Shown here in pieces: positions 25,851 through 34,541 of a DNA stretch of 64,000 bases. The DNA comes from an uncultured Pontibacter sp. (GTDB lineage: Bacteria; Bacteroidota; Bacteroidia; Cytophagales; Hymenobacteraceae). A program made the position numbers and the translations under genes. The notes beneath the pieces are model-generated. The model ran no database searches. It was given only the letters and a program-made list of their open reading frames with translations, and was not told the origin of the DNA. The stretch spans positions 620,001-684,000 of the forward strand of contig NZ_CANMNI010000003.1 in NCBI RefSeq assembly GCF_947499215.1, given 5' to 3'. Within the stretch, counting starts at the first letter, position 1. Each line of letters begins with the position of its first letter.

Positions 25851-25902
25851 TATAAAAGAGAAAGGCCCTGTACCAGTAAGTACAGGGCCTTTCTCTTTTA
25901 TA
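25851..25902. terminator. Long perfect-stem bidirectional terminator
   Basis: A 22-bp perfect inverted repeat (25851-25872 with 25881-25902, core AAAGGCCCTGTA) with an 8-base loop lies between two convergent genes, with T-rich sequence on both sides. Confidence 0.93.
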
Positions 25903-25913
25903 ATTTTTCTATT

Positions 25914-26528
25914 TTAGCCTTCTGAGGGCTGGAATAGCGTGATTTCTTCAGTGGTGACGATATTGCTGCGGTGGGGTACCGGTGTGGTACGGTCGTATAT
26001 ATAGATATCAAATTTAATAACCGTGCCGGGCTGCAGCAGCGGAAACTCACCGGAATTGATTTCGTTGATCGTATACTTGATCTCTCCCTCAAGTGGCTCA
26101 GGACGCTCGTCTGATGAGAGTCTCTGAAAACGGCCAGAGAACTGAAAACCGGGTAATGGGAAGGGATAAGGCTCAAAACGGTAACCGGTAGAAGTGAAAG
26201 GGTCGTCTACCCGCACGTACATCACCGTATGGAAATTGTTGTAATACTCAGAACCTTCATTGAAAGGGGGACGCAGGTCTGGTGATTCCCGCTGTGTAGA
26301 CAGACCGAGGTTGCCGTCACCATCCTTAAAGCCGATGACGAGTACAAGGGAGTCACGCAGTACCTGCTTGTCAGGGTTTAGTGGGTCCCCGCTGTCCACA
26401 AAATGGTACTGCTCCACGCGCCTGTATTCTATTTCGGGAACTACGTCATAAACGGGTTCTTTGCGGCAGGAGCTAAAGGCCAGCAGCATCAGGAGGCAGG
26501 CCATACCATACTTTAGCATGTATCTCAT
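25914..26528 (-). CDS. Lipoprotein of unknown function
   Basis: 204 residues. A lipoprotein signal (MLKYGMACLLMLLAFSSC, Cys at about 21) is followed by a mostly beta domain containing VIGFKDGDGNLGL, a calcium-loop-like stretch common in Bacteroidota surface lipoproteins, and ...PAYPFPLPGF-type proline-rich loops. No enzyme motif is visible. Start could also be the second Met (26519). It is convergent with the E1 dehydrogenase gene and divergent from the LuxE-like gene. Confidence 0.8.
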   Translation of the reverse strand: MRYMLKYGMACLLMLLAFSSCRKEPVYDVVPEIEYRRVEQYHFVDSGDPLNPDKQVLRDSLVLVIGFKDGDGNLGLSTQRESPDLRPPFNEGSEYYNNFHTVMYVRVDDPFTSTGYRFEPYPFPLPGFQFSGRFQRLSSDERPEPLEGEIKYTINEINSGEFPLLQPGTVIKFDIYIYDRTTPVPHRSNIVTTEEITLFQPSEG

Positions 26529-26602
26529 GTGGGATCTCAGAAAATGAAGCTAAATTTACTAAATCAAACGAACAGATACAGGAATTGTTATAAATAATTT
26601 GG

Positions 26603-27598
26603 ATGGATTTCAAAGCCCGACACCTTAGCCAATTGCACGGTTCTCAGCCTTTTGACTTCACCGAAACGGCTTTGGCACTTTTTCGGTTTCAAGCGGAGCA
26701 TAACCCTGTCTATCGCTCCTATCTGCAGCAGTTTGGGAAAAACACGCAGAAGGTAAGCCGTCTGGAGGAGATTCCTTTCCTGCCCATCGAATTTTTTAAA
26801 TCCCACGAGGTGAAAACGGGAGACTTTGAGCCGGAGGCGACTTTCTATAGCAGCGGCACCACCCAAATGTCCCGCAGTCAGCACTTAGTGGCCTCCTTGG
26901 ACTGGTATACACAGACCACGCAGCGCATTTTCGAAACGTTCTATGGTCCGCTAACCGGTTACGTGGTACTGGCACTTTTGCCTTCTTATTTGGAGCAGGG
27001 TGGCTCTTCGCTGGTGGCTATGGTCGATTTTTTTGTGAAGCAGTCGGGGCAGGAGGAAGAGGGCTTTTACCTGCGCAACCACGGGCAACTGTTGCAGACC
27101 ATCAAGGCAGTGCAGCAAAAAGGCAAGAAAGTGTTGCTGATAGGGGTATCTTATGCTTTGTTGGACTGGGCCGATGAGTTGCAGGGCCGTGAAGACTTCT
27201 CTAACGTAACTATTATGGAGACAGGCGGCATGAAGGGCCGCCGCCGCGAGATGATCCGGGAAGAGTTGCATGATTACTTGAAGCGGGGCTTTGGCATGGA
27301 GGCTATCCACTCGGAATATGGCATGACGGAACTGCTCTCTCAGGCTTACTCTATGGGTGATGGCCTGTTTCACCCCGGCTATACCATGCGCGTACTCCTG
27401 CGCGACCTCAACGACCCCTTCGACATCCGCCCTGACATGCGCTCCGGAGGTATCAATGTGATTGACTTGGCCAATGTGGATTCCTGCGCCTTTATCGAAA
27501 CCAAGGACATAGGCCGCATGCACCAAGATGGTACCTTCGAGGTATTGGGCCGGTTCGATAACTCTGATATTCGAGGCTGCAATCTTTTGATCGCCTAG
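26603..27598 (+). CDS. LuxE-like acyl-protein synthetase / adenylate-forming enzyme
   Basis: 331 residues of the LuxE/PaaK-related adenylate-forming superfamily. The ATP-binding P-loop is TFYSSGTTQMSRSQHLV. Then come VMETGG-like IMETGGMKGRRREM, the conserved YGMTELLSQAYS and the C-terminal DIGRMHQDGTFEVLGRFDNSDIRGCN. In luminous bacteria LuxE activates fatty acids for the LuxC reductase. No luxC or luxD is near, so the substrate here is unknown; in Bacteroidota these genes often stand alone. It is followed 34 bases later by the M90 peptidase gene on the same strand. Confidence 0.88.
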   Translation: MDFKARHLSQLHGSQPFDFTETALALFRFQAEHNPVYRSYLQQFGKNTQKVSRLEEIPFLPIEFFKSHEVKTGDFEPEATFYSSGTTQMSRSQHLVASLDWYTQTTQRIFETFYGPLTGYVVLALLPSYLEQGGSSLVAMVDFFVKQSGQEEEGFYLRNHGQLLQTIKAVQQKGKKVLLIGVSYALLDWADELQGREDFSNVTIMETGGMKGRRREMIREELHDYLKRGFGMEAIHSEYGMTELLSQAYSMGDGLFHPGYTMRVLLRDLNDPFDIRPDMRSGGINVIDLANVDSCAFIETKDIGRMHQDGTFEVLGRFDNSDIRGCNLLIA

Positions 27599-27632
27599 CA
27601 CCCTATCCGTTCATTTTCCGTTTAAGCTGCCC

Positions 27633-28556
27633 ATGGGTTATATATTTTTCATAGCATTAGTAGCAGGCATGATCCTGCTCTTTTATAGATGGGCCACGCG
27701 CAAGGAGCGCCGCCGCAAACAGATTCTTCAGCAGGACTTCCCGGTGGAGTGGCGCAAAATTCTGCAGGACCGCGTTGGCTTTTACCATACATTGAAAAAT
27801 GAGGATGAAAAACAACGCTTTGAGAAGATGCTGCTGCTTTTTGTATCAGAGAAGCGGATCACAGGTATACAGACTGAGGTGGATGATACGACCAAAGTGC
27901 TAGTAGGGGCCAGCGCGATCATTCCGATTTTCGGCTTTCAGGACTGGGAGTACCATAATCTGGGGGAGGTGTTGGTGTTTCCGGGCAGTATAAAGCGCTT
28001 TAAAGATCCGGAGAACGAAGCTGTGTCGGAGGTGCTGGGCCGTGTTAATCCTTTTCAGAATGACCACTACGTAACCCTGTCTAAACCGGCGCTAGAGCAG
28101 GGCTTTAACGACATGGCCGACCGCAAAAATGTGGGTATACACGAGTTTGCCCACATGCTCGATCAAGCCGATGGTGAGATAGACGGGGTGCCCAAGACTT
28201 ACCTGCCGGATGAACTGGTGCGTCCTTGGGAAGAACTCATGTACCGCAAGATTACGCAGATCGAGAAAGGGAAGTCCGATATCAACTCTTATGGAGCCAC
28301 GAGCGAAGCAGAGTTTTTTGCGGTGGTGACCGAGTACTTTTTTGAGAAGCCCGGTCAATTGGCTGAGAAGCATCCCCGTCTGTATGAACTGCTGACAAAA
28401 GTGTTTCAGCAGAATCCCAAAAAGCGTTTCCGTATTAATTTCCGGGAGTTACTCAACCCCTACGGCAAGCGACTGGGCCGAAATGAGCCCTGCCCGTGTG
28501 GAAGCGGGGAGAAGTATAAAAACTGCTGTCTACAGAAGCAGCAAAAGGCAGCTTAG
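27633..28556 (+). CDS. M90 (MtfA-like) zinc peptidase with N-terminal TM helix and C-terminal SEC-C motif
   Basis: 307 residues. One TM helix (residues 2-19) is followed by a cytoplasmic M90 domain with the zinc motif VGIHEFAHMLDQADGEIDG (HExxH) and the downstream SEAEFFAVVTEYFFE (third ligand Glu). The last 25 residues form a SEC-C zinc knuckle (GRNEPCPCGSGEKYKNCC), as at the C terminus of SecA. E. coli MtfA inactivates the glucose repressor Mlc; the Bacteroidota target is unknown. The fusion suggests that the SEC-C knuckle recruits the peptidase to nucleic acid, ribosome or a protein partner. Confidence 0.9.
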   Translation: MGYIFFIALVAGMILLFYRWATRKERRRKQILQQDFPVEWRKILQDRVGFYHTLKNEDEKQRFEKMLLLFVSEKRITGIQTEVDDTTKVLVGASAIIPIFGFQDWEYHNLGEVLVFPGSIKRFKDPENEAVSEVLGRVNPFQNDHYVTLSKPALEQGFNDMADRKNVGIHEFAHMLDQADGEIDGVPKTYLPDELVRPWEELMYRKITQIEKGKSDINSYGATSEAEFFAVVTEYFFEKPGQLAEKHPRLYELLTKVFQQNPKKRFRINFRELLNPYGKRLGRNEPCPCGSGEKYKNCCLQKQQKAA

Positions 28557-28564
28557 GTATAAAA

Positions 28565-28598
28565 CAAAACGCCCCAGCCATTTGGCCGGGGCGTTTTG
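28565..28598. terminator. Bidirectional intrinsic terminator
   Basis: Stem CAAAACGCCCC/GGGGCGTTTTG (28565-28575 with 28588-28598) with an inner GCC/GGC pair block, between convergent genes. Confidence 0.92.
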
Positions 28599-28629
28599 CT
28601 AAGGTGAGCATAAGTATAGGTGACTGTCT

Positions 28630-29796
28630 TTAGGATACCGCCGGACGGGCATAAGCCTTGGCGTCCTCCTGTGTGATTTCCTGTCCGCTCATAATGACGA
28701 GGCGCTCTACCACATTGCGAAGCTCACGCACGTTTCCTCGCCAGTCCAAGGTTTTCAAGTACTCCAAGGCATCGGCCGTGATCTCTTTCGGCTTATTGCC
28801 ATAGTCATTGGCAATGTCCTGCAGGAACTTCTGCACCAAGTCAGGTATATCCTCGCGACGCTCATTCAGCGGCGGCACATGGATTAGGATAACACCCAGA
28901 CGGTGGTAAAGGTCTTCTCGGAACGTCTTGGCTTCAATCTCTTCCAGCAGGTTCTTGTTGGTAGCGGCCAGTACGCGCACATCCACCTGTATGTCTTTGT
29001 CGCCGCCTACACGGGTGATCTTGTGCTCCTGCAGGGCACGCAGCACTTTAGCCTGCGCCGACAGGCTCATGTCGCCCACTTCGTCCAAAAACAGGGTGCC
29101 GCCATTGGCCTGCTCAAATTTACCGATGCGCTGCTTTACGGCTGAGGTAAAGGAGCCTTTCTCATGGCCGAACAATTCACTTTCGATCAGTTCGCTCGGT
29201 ATAGCGGCGCAGTTCACCTCTATAAGCGGGCCGCCAGAGCGGTTGCTATGCTCATGAATCGCACGCGCCACCAATTCCTTACCGGAACCGTTCGGACCGG
29301 TAATTAGCACCCGGGCGTCGGTTGGAGCTACTTTCTCAATAGCCTGCTTCACGCGGCCCAGCGCTTCAGAGGTGCCTACCATTTCGTAGGTCTTCGATAT
29401 TTTCTTCTTCAGGATTTTGGTTTCGGTCACCAGACTGGATTTGTCGAGCGCATTGCGCACCGACACCAGCAGTCGGTTCAGATCCGGTGGCTTCTGCAGG
29501 AAGTCGTAGGCGCCTTTTTTGGTGGCCTCCACGGCCGTATCGATGGTGCCGTGCGCCGATATCATGATAAAAGGGGTGTCAGGCGCTACTTCCATAGCCT
29601 TCTCCAGTACCTCTATACCATCCATACCCGGCATCTTGATGTCGCAGAGTACGGCATCATACTTGGTTTTGCCGATTTGCTGCAATCCTTTCAAACCGTC
29701 TTCGGCTTCGTCAACGGTATAGTTTTCAAATTCCAATATCTCCTTTAATGTGCTGCGGATGGCCCGCTCGTCATCTATGATCAGGATTTTGGGCAT
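28630..29796 (-). CDS. NtrC-type response regulator (receiver plus sigma-54 AAA+ domain, no DNA-binding domain)
   Basis: 388 residues. The receiver domain (1-120) has acidic pocket IDDE and phospho-acceptor Asp about residue 52 in LCDIKMPG. The AAA+ domain (about 140-370) has Walker A GPNGSGKE, Walker B GGTLFLDEVGDM and the C-terminal LDWRGNVRELRNVVERL. The sigma-54 contact loop reads GSFTSA where the consensus is GAFTGA. The protein ends soon after the AAA+ domain (EDAKAYARPAVS), so the usual Fis-type helix-turn-helix is absent. It should act with RpoN without specific DNA binding, or on other targets. No cognate kinase is adjacent. Confidence 0.9.
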   Translation of the reverse strand: MPKILIIDDERAIRSTLKEILEFENYTVDEAEDGLKGLQQIGKTKYDAVLCDIKMPGMDGIEVLEKAMEVAPDTPFIMISAHGTIDTAVEATKKGAYDFLQKPPDLNRLLVSVRNALDKSSLVTETKILKKKISKTYEMVGTSEALGRVKQAIEKVAPTDARVLITGPNGSGKELVARAIHEHSNRSGGPLIEVNCAAIPSELIESELFGHEKGSFTSAVKQRIGKFEQANGGTLFLDEVGDMSLSAQAKVLRALQEHKITRVGGDKDIQVDVRVLAATNKNLLEEIEAKTFREDLYHRLGVILIHVPPLNERREDIPDLVQKFLQDIANDYGNKPKEITADALEYLKTLDWRGNVRELRNVVERLVIMSGQEITQEDAKAYARPAVS

Positions 29797-29840
29797 ATTT
29801 TCTTCGTTTGTTTTATTCTGTGAGGATAAGTATATAAAAT

Positions 29841-29866
29841 AAACAGCCGCTAATCAAGCGGCTGCT
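29841..29866 (-). terminator. Intrinsic terminator after the transglutaminase-like gene
   Basis: Perfect CAGCCGC/GCGGCTG stem with 7-base loop, followed on the minus strand by TTTATTTTAT. It lies between two genes on the same strand. Confidence 0.85.
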
Positions 29867-29929
29867 GCATTTGTACGGTATATCTTGAAAATAAGCTATG
29901 CTATCAGGGTATAATCAGCTCTGCAAGGC

Positions 29930-30826
29930 TTAGGAATTGGTGAAATTGATCACGCTGTATAGCTCCGGCTCCAAGAACGGGCCACCCGGATAGCCAGCGG
30001 TGTAGTCGAAGTTGATCCAGAGTTCGCCGTTTGTCTCGTGGAAGTGGATTTTGCCGCCTGTCACCTCATCCGGGAAAAGCGAACGCACGGCATAGCTTAC
30101 CTTGTCCAGATCCTCCACAGTGCCCATCTTCACCTCCGCATACATGTGGTTAGGCGAGATCACGATGCGGGCCTCACCACCGATGGCCATAATCGAAGAG
30201 GCCATCAGGATGGCATAGTCGTCGCAGTCGCCTGCCAGCAGTTGGATACTTTCAGTAGGAGGGGAGTAGTAGTCGAGCCCCAGCGGGTCATTTACGTAGC
30301 GCCAACTGTTGCGCACATGCTTAAAGAGCGAGAAATAGCGCACCATCTTGCCATACTTGCGGTAGTACTCGTCGTGGAAGTAGCGGGTGGAGTTTTCTAC
30401 GGCAAAGGAGCGAACGGCCGGGTGTGTCGGCTGCATGGCGCTTTTCACGCGACGCTCCTGAAAGTAAGTGCCTTTCACCGGCTTGAAATAAGATACTTTG
30501 CTGGAGTTACTGGTCATGTTCACCAGCATGGCATTATAGTCAGCGTAGAGGTTCTCCATCGTATAGTCGTCGAAAGTACTATTGAAGAACATGGCCCCCA
30601 TAATACCCACAAAGGCCAACAGGATAAGTTTGTGGCTGATAAGCGTAATGACCACCGAAACAATAGCCGCCAAAACAACGCACAGGAGGAAGTTCAGCTC
30701 GTAGTCGATAAAACTAATGGGCGGGAGGTAAAAACTGATAAGGACCGCCATCGGGAACACGATGATGATCTGAATAAACCGAACTAAAAACGTAGTCAGA
30801 TTGGAGAGCTTGAACAACTGCGTCAT
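29930..30826 (-). CDS. Membrane protein with transglutaminase-like domain
   Basis: 298 residues. Two to three TM helices occupy the first 100 residues, followed by a periplasmic transglutaminase-like domain: LLAGDCDDYAILMASSIMAIGG (catalytic Cys), IVISPNHMYAEVKMG (His) and NGELWINFDYT (Asp region). This Cys-His-Asp set suggests a thiol peptidase or transamidase fold of the bacterial TGc family. The substrate is unknown. The gene has a 400-base upstream region of its own. Confidence 0.85.
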   Translation of the reverse strand: MTQLFKLSNLTTFLVRFIQIIIVFPMAVLISFYLPPISFIDYELNFLLCVVLAAIVSVVITLISHKLILLAFVGIMGAMFFNSTFDDYTMENLYADYNAMLVNMTSNSSKVSYFKPVKGTYFQERRVKSAMQPTHPAVRSFAVENSTRYFHDEYYRKYGKMVRYFSLFKHVRNSWRYVNDPLGLDYYSPPTESIQLLAGDCDDYAILMASSIMAIGGEARIVISPNHMYAEVKMGTVEDLDKVSYAVRSLFPDEVTGGKIHFHETNGELWINFDYTAGYPGGPFLEPELYSVINFTNS

Positions 30827-31224
30827 GATTCCCGAATTTTGTGGTTTCTGGCGCCTATAGCCCTTCTGGCTTTATAAGTGCATTGTTTAATATTGTCTTT
30901 TACTTGTAACGCAAAACCCGGACCTTTTTACTCATTTTGTGTCCCGTTTTTTTTACATTTTTGTCTGCGTGTGGTCTCGTGATTAATTTCGGGAATATTT
31001 TTCATAATCAGAAAGGCAACTACTGAAATAATAATTTTTCTTTTAGCATTTGCTACTGACAATCCTTTGATACGGCAAACGGGACTGGCGCTTTGAACGG
31101 AAGATTTATATAACAGGCAGCTATGCGATAACTAATTCGCCCGTTGCTAGCGAGTTTGCATAAAACTCGCTAGCAACGGGCGAAGCAACTTAACTTAAAG
31201 AGTAAGGATCGTTTCTCTTTTGCC
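30827..31224. other. Intergenic region without genes
   Basis: This 398-base gap holds the upstream region of the transglutaminase-like gene and the downstream region of the lipoprotein gene. The only clear structure is the long inverted repeat at 31136-31184. The T-rich stretch 30935-30965 may hold promoter elements; nothing definite is seen. Confidence 0.6.
31136..31184 (-). repeat. Perfect 22-bp inverted repeat (hairpin)
   Basis: Arms 31136-31157 and 31163-31184 (TTCGCCCGTTGCTAGCGAGT...) pair without mismatch around a 5-base loop. It lies 40 bases beyond the stop of the minus-strand lipoprotein gene, and the minus-strand sequence after it (TTAGTTATCG) has no T tract. It is either an unusual terminator or a REP-like element. 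Confidence 0.75.
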
Positions 31225-32346
31225 TTATTGATACTGGATATACAGCGGTTTTGGATTCAGCTGCAATATCTCCTCAGGTGTCATCAGGCGGGTATTGTTT
31301 CGGGTGTCATTCTTATAGAACACCTTAAAACCTGTATACTGCACGGGCTCTTTGGCAATAAAGCGGCGGTAGGTGTCCTTTTTAAGTGCCGGCGATCCCC
31401 AGCCGTCCATATGCATCACCACCTGTACCTCCGGTCGGAGTTTGATGTCCTGAGAGTTCTGGATCATGCGCTGCGTGAAGCGGTGCACGATGAGCAGTTT
31501 AGGCGGCAGGTTGTACTCTTTGGCGATATTAGCCAGCAGTTCAGTAGCGTAGTTGATGTCCTCGGCATCGAAGCTGCCTATTTTCTTTCCGGGCACTCCA
31601 TCCTCTTTCATGGCAAACTCGGCGTCTATACCCAAGTGTACGTTTGGCAGCTTCAGGAACTGGGTCAGGCGGGGTAACTCCTCGGGTAGGGTGCTGCGGC
31701 CTACCTGCACATCCAGAAACACCAACGCATCGCGCTGACTGGCCATCTCCAACACATCTTCTATCATTTTGTCGGTCATGCGGAGGCGGTACTTGTCACC
31801 ACGGCCCGGGTGCCCTTGGGCGGTCACCACAATGGCGTGCAGGGCGGGCTGAACGGGTGTGAGCGAGTCGGCTTTGGTCCAGTTGGCCACCTCTTCGTCC
31901 AGACGGCGGAGCATTTCTTCAACCGGATATTCACCCAATATACCCATACGCTTCGAAAGCGGATTGCCATAGTAGGCCAGAATACGCTTCTGCGGCAGGA
32001 TGGCGCCCGGTAGTGGAGCCGGTCCCGGATACACATAGGAATCTGGAGTAGCTGCCGGTGCGGGAGCATCTGCCTGTTCCGGGCTTGCCACTTGGACAGT
32101 CATGGTGTCTTCTGAAGCGGTAACGGCGCTGTCTGCCGCGGCAGGCAACTCATACCTTTCCGTGCTATCCGGCAGCGTGGCCGAATGCGCTTCCTTCTCC
32201 TGCGTGCAGGAGGAAGTGCTCAGGAAGAGGGCGGCGGCGAGGATACCGGGTGTGTACTTCAGGGATTTGTTTAAGCGGAAGCAGGTTAAGTTATTCAAAG
32301 CAAGGCTTTTGGAGGCTTTGCCTGCAGGCAGTAAAAAAGGGTTCAT
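31225..32346 (-). CDS. Lipoprotein with probable TIM-barrel-like domain, function unknown
   Basis: 373 residues. A lipoprotein signal is found at LAAALFLSTSSC (Cys about 47, preceded by a longer than usual N-region; a TTG start further in is possible). Next is a low-complexity Ala/Pro/Asp/Ser linker, then a folded domain starting KRILAYYGNPLSKRMGILGEYP. The domain has alternating strands and helices (DALVFLDVQVG, VHLGIDAEFAM, LLIVHRFTQRMI, VQVVMHMDGWG) as in TIM barrels, with acidic residues at strand ends suggestive of a glycoside-hydrolase-like site. No family is named with certainty. Confidence 0.8.
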   Translation of the reverse strand: MNPFLLPAGKASKSLALNNLTCFRLNKSLKYTPGILAAALFLSTSSCTQEKEAHSATLPDSTERYELPAAADSAVTASEDTMTVQVASPEQADAPAPAATPDSYVYPGPAPLPGAILPQKRILAYYGNPLSKRMGILGEYPVEEMLRRLDEEVANWTKADSLTPVQPALHAIVVTAQGHPGRGDKYRLRMTDKMIEDVLEMASQRDALVFLDVQVGRSTLPEELPRLTQFLKLPNVHLGIDAEFAMKEDGVPGKKIGSFDAEDINYATELLANIAKEYNLPPKLLIVHRFTQRMIQNSQDIKLRPEVQVVMHMDGWGSPALKKDTYRRFIAKEPVQYTGFKVFYKNDTRNNTRLMTPEEILQLNPKPLYIQYQ

Positions 32347-32448
32347 TTAGTAGGCGTAAAAATTTCTGTAAACGGTCTATCAAAGTATGGATATTTTGGG
32401 AGAAATCAGCGCCCTGAGCCGTTTTTTTAGTAAAAAACTTATGACGGT

Positions 32449-33240
32449 TCAGTCATGGGTGTAGTGTCTCTTTAACCATTGGCTCAAGCCCTGCAAGCCC
32501 GGGAAAAGCACGCGCTCGGTGATGTTGGCTTGGTCCAGCTTGTCCCGTATTTCCCATTTTAGGCTGGCAGGTATAATCACCCTAAAATATAGCTCTGGAT
32601 GCTGTTCTAGCCATGCACTCATGTTGGCCTGCGCCGTCGACATAAGCGAGAACAGGGCGTACTGGTGCACAATGCGGGCGTCTAGCGAAGGGGGCTCTAG
32701 GAAAACAACATATTCTTCGCCTTGCAGCAAGGCCAGCTCTTTGAGAGAGCAGCAAACGGGCTGCAATATTTCCGGGGTGAATACATTCGAGCCTTCCTCC
32801 TTGATTGCCGTTTTGAGCTTAAGTGGTAAAAACTCATTGGCCTTCACATAATCCACGCACCAGATGGCGCCGTCCTCGTCGTAGCTGGACAGGTTCTGGG
32901 TAGCGAAGTGCAAGGCCACATAGGGGGAGTAAGTCCAGTCGAGGAGGCGGGTAGGAAGACCGTGGTGTTGCGCCACGGCCAGCCAGTTCCATATCGAGTC
33001 GCCGGGTGCCGAATTGCTATGGGCATACTTCCGAAAGTTGCGCAGAATGTGAGGCTCCAGTTCGTGGTACCGACTGCCGAGCCGCGTCAGGCTGGTACTT
33101 AAGTCGTATTGCAGACTCCATGACCCCCTGTACACATAGGAGGAGCGGAAGCGCCTGAGGTTTTCGTTCCAGCTGTGGTCAAAAAGGGCGGATTGTACGT
33201 CTGCCCAGCTATTTACTATAATGTCTTTTCCGGGTTCCAT
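32449..33240 (-). CDS. FRG domain-containing protein
   Basis: 263 residues. The FRG signature is visible: YVYRGSWSLQYDLSTSLTRLG (the F/Y-R-G motif), then the mid-region WLAVAQHHGLPTRLLDWTYSPYVALHFA, in which AQHHGLPTRLLDWT is the most conserved part of the family. FRG proteins are of unknown biochemistry and occur widely, some of them in phage and defence contexts. ATG 33240 is chosen over the upstream TTG 33309. It is monocistronic. Confidence 0.85.
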   Translation of the reverse strand: MEPGKDIIVNSWADVQSALFDHSWNENLRRFRSSYVYRGSWSLQYDLSTSLTRLGSRYHELEPHILRNFRKYAHSNSAPGDSIWNWLAVAQHHGLPTRLLDWTYSPYVALHFATQNLSSYDEDGAIWCVDYVKANEFLPLKLKTAIKEEGSNVFTPEILQPVCCSLKELALLQGEEYVVFLEPPSLDARIVHQYALFSLMSTAQANMSAWLEQHPELYFRVIIPASLKWEIRDKLDQANITERVLFPGLQGLSQWLKRHYTHD

Positions 33241-33460
33241 GCAAGGTTTTTTACTGTCTTGAAATAGCAGGCGGCACGGGTGGTTTTCTATACCTTGTAG
33301 GTCAGCCAAATGTTGTGCCTACCAATGATAAGGCTTATTGGCGGCATTCGCAACAGGCTGTTAGCATTTGGTTGAAAGGGTTGTTTTTCAATGCGCCATC
33401 CGCTTATACCTGTGTGGGCGAGTACAAGGGTATCTGAGTAGACTGACTTTAATTCAACTT

Positions 33461-34522
33461 TTAAAAGAGATTCATCTGTATACCTGCTTTGGTGCAGAAG
33501 TGGTTATAGTTGTAGGGTTTCATGCTGCGGCCTGCCAAGTAGCGGTTGCGGCTCATCTTAAAGAGCTTGTTGATAGCATCCGCAAAACGACCTTCGCCGC
33601 GCATGCGCGTGCCGAAGCGGCTGTCGTTGAGTTGTCCGCCGTGGCAGTCTGCGATTTGGCTCAACACCTTGTCAGCCCGGTCTGGAAAAGCCTCCCGAAT
33701 CCAGTCTTCGAAGATGGGGCCGATGCTGCCGTTGAGCCGTACGATGGTATAAGCCGCGCTGCTGGCACCCGCCTCGGCCGCACGTTTAATGATGGCGGGA
33801 ATCTCAGAGTCGTTGAGACCGGGGATAATGGGGGCTACCATCACATTGACAGGTATACCGACGTCCGTCAGTTGCTTCACCACCTGCATACGCCGTGCGC
33901 CCGTGGCGGTGCGGGGCTCCAGCTTCTGGCGCAGTTTCTCATCGAGGGTCGTGATGCTGATGTTCACATGCACTAAGTCCAGCTTGTTGAGCTCCTGCAG
34001 CAGGTCGAGGTCGCGGAGGATGAGCGCGTTTTTGGTGATGATGCTGACTGGATGGCGGTACTGAAGCAGCACCTCGAGCATACGCCTAGTCAGTTGTTTC
34101 TTCGCTTCGATGGGCTGGTAGCAGTCGGTGTTGCCGGCCAGCATGATGGGCATCACCTGCCAGTTCTTATTCTCCAGTTGGTGTGCCAGTACTTCCGAGG
34201 CGTTTTCCTTGACGATGATCTTGCGCTCAAAGTCCAGTCCGGCGCCGTAGCCCCAATACTGGTGCGTGTTGCGGGCGTAGCAGTACACGCAGCCGTGCTC
34301 ACAGCCTTGGTAGGGGTTCATGGAGTAGGAGAGCCCCAAGTCCGGACTCTCCACTTTGTTCACGATCTTTTTGGGGTGCTCCGTGAAGAACTCGGTTCTG
34401 GAGTTGGAGAGCATCGCCTCATCCAGTCCCTCGATGTGCTCAGCGACATACTCCTGTTTCAGGTATGGGTTTGCCGGATTATACTGGGCGCCTCTTCCCT
34501 TCAAAAATTCTTCTGCTTTCAT
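33461..34522 (-). CDS. PA0069/Rv2578c-family radical SAM protein
   Basis: 353 residues. The cluster motif CEHGCVYCYARNTH gives CxxxCxxC for the 4Fe-4S radical SAM site. Before it stand the family-typical KGRGAQYNP and SYSMNPYQGC. The SplB-like barrel continues with MLAGNTDCYQPIE, ISITTLDEKLRQKLEPRTA and SSAAYTIVRLNGSI. Family members are related to spore photoproduct lyase in sequence but their reaction is not established. It lies downstream of the umuDC-type genes, separated by 187 bases with a dispersed repeat. Confidence 0.92.
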   Translation of the reverse strand: MKAEEFLKGRGAQYNPANPYLKQEYVAEHIEGLDEAMLSNSRTEFFTEHPKKIVNKVESPDLGLSYSMNPYQGCEHGCVYCYARNTHQYWGYGAGLDFERKIIVKENASEVLAHQLENKNWQVMPIMLAGNTDCYQPIEAKKQLTRRMLEVLLQYRHPVSIITKNALILRDLDLLQELNKLDLVHVNISITTLDEKLRQKLEPRTATGARRMQVVKQLTDVGIPVNVMVAPIIPGLNDSEIPAIIKRAAEAGASSAAYTIVRLNGSIGPIFEDWIREAFPDRADKVLSQIADCHGGQLNDSRFGTRMRGEGRFADAINKLFKMSRNRYLAGRSMKPYNYNHFCTKAGIQMNLF

Positions 34523-34541
34523 AGTGTTAAAACTCTTTTAC

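Noticed and set aside
30038..30787. 249-codon plus-strand frame over the transglutaminase-like gene
   Set aside because: His-rich antisense shadow of a recognisable protein on the minus strand.
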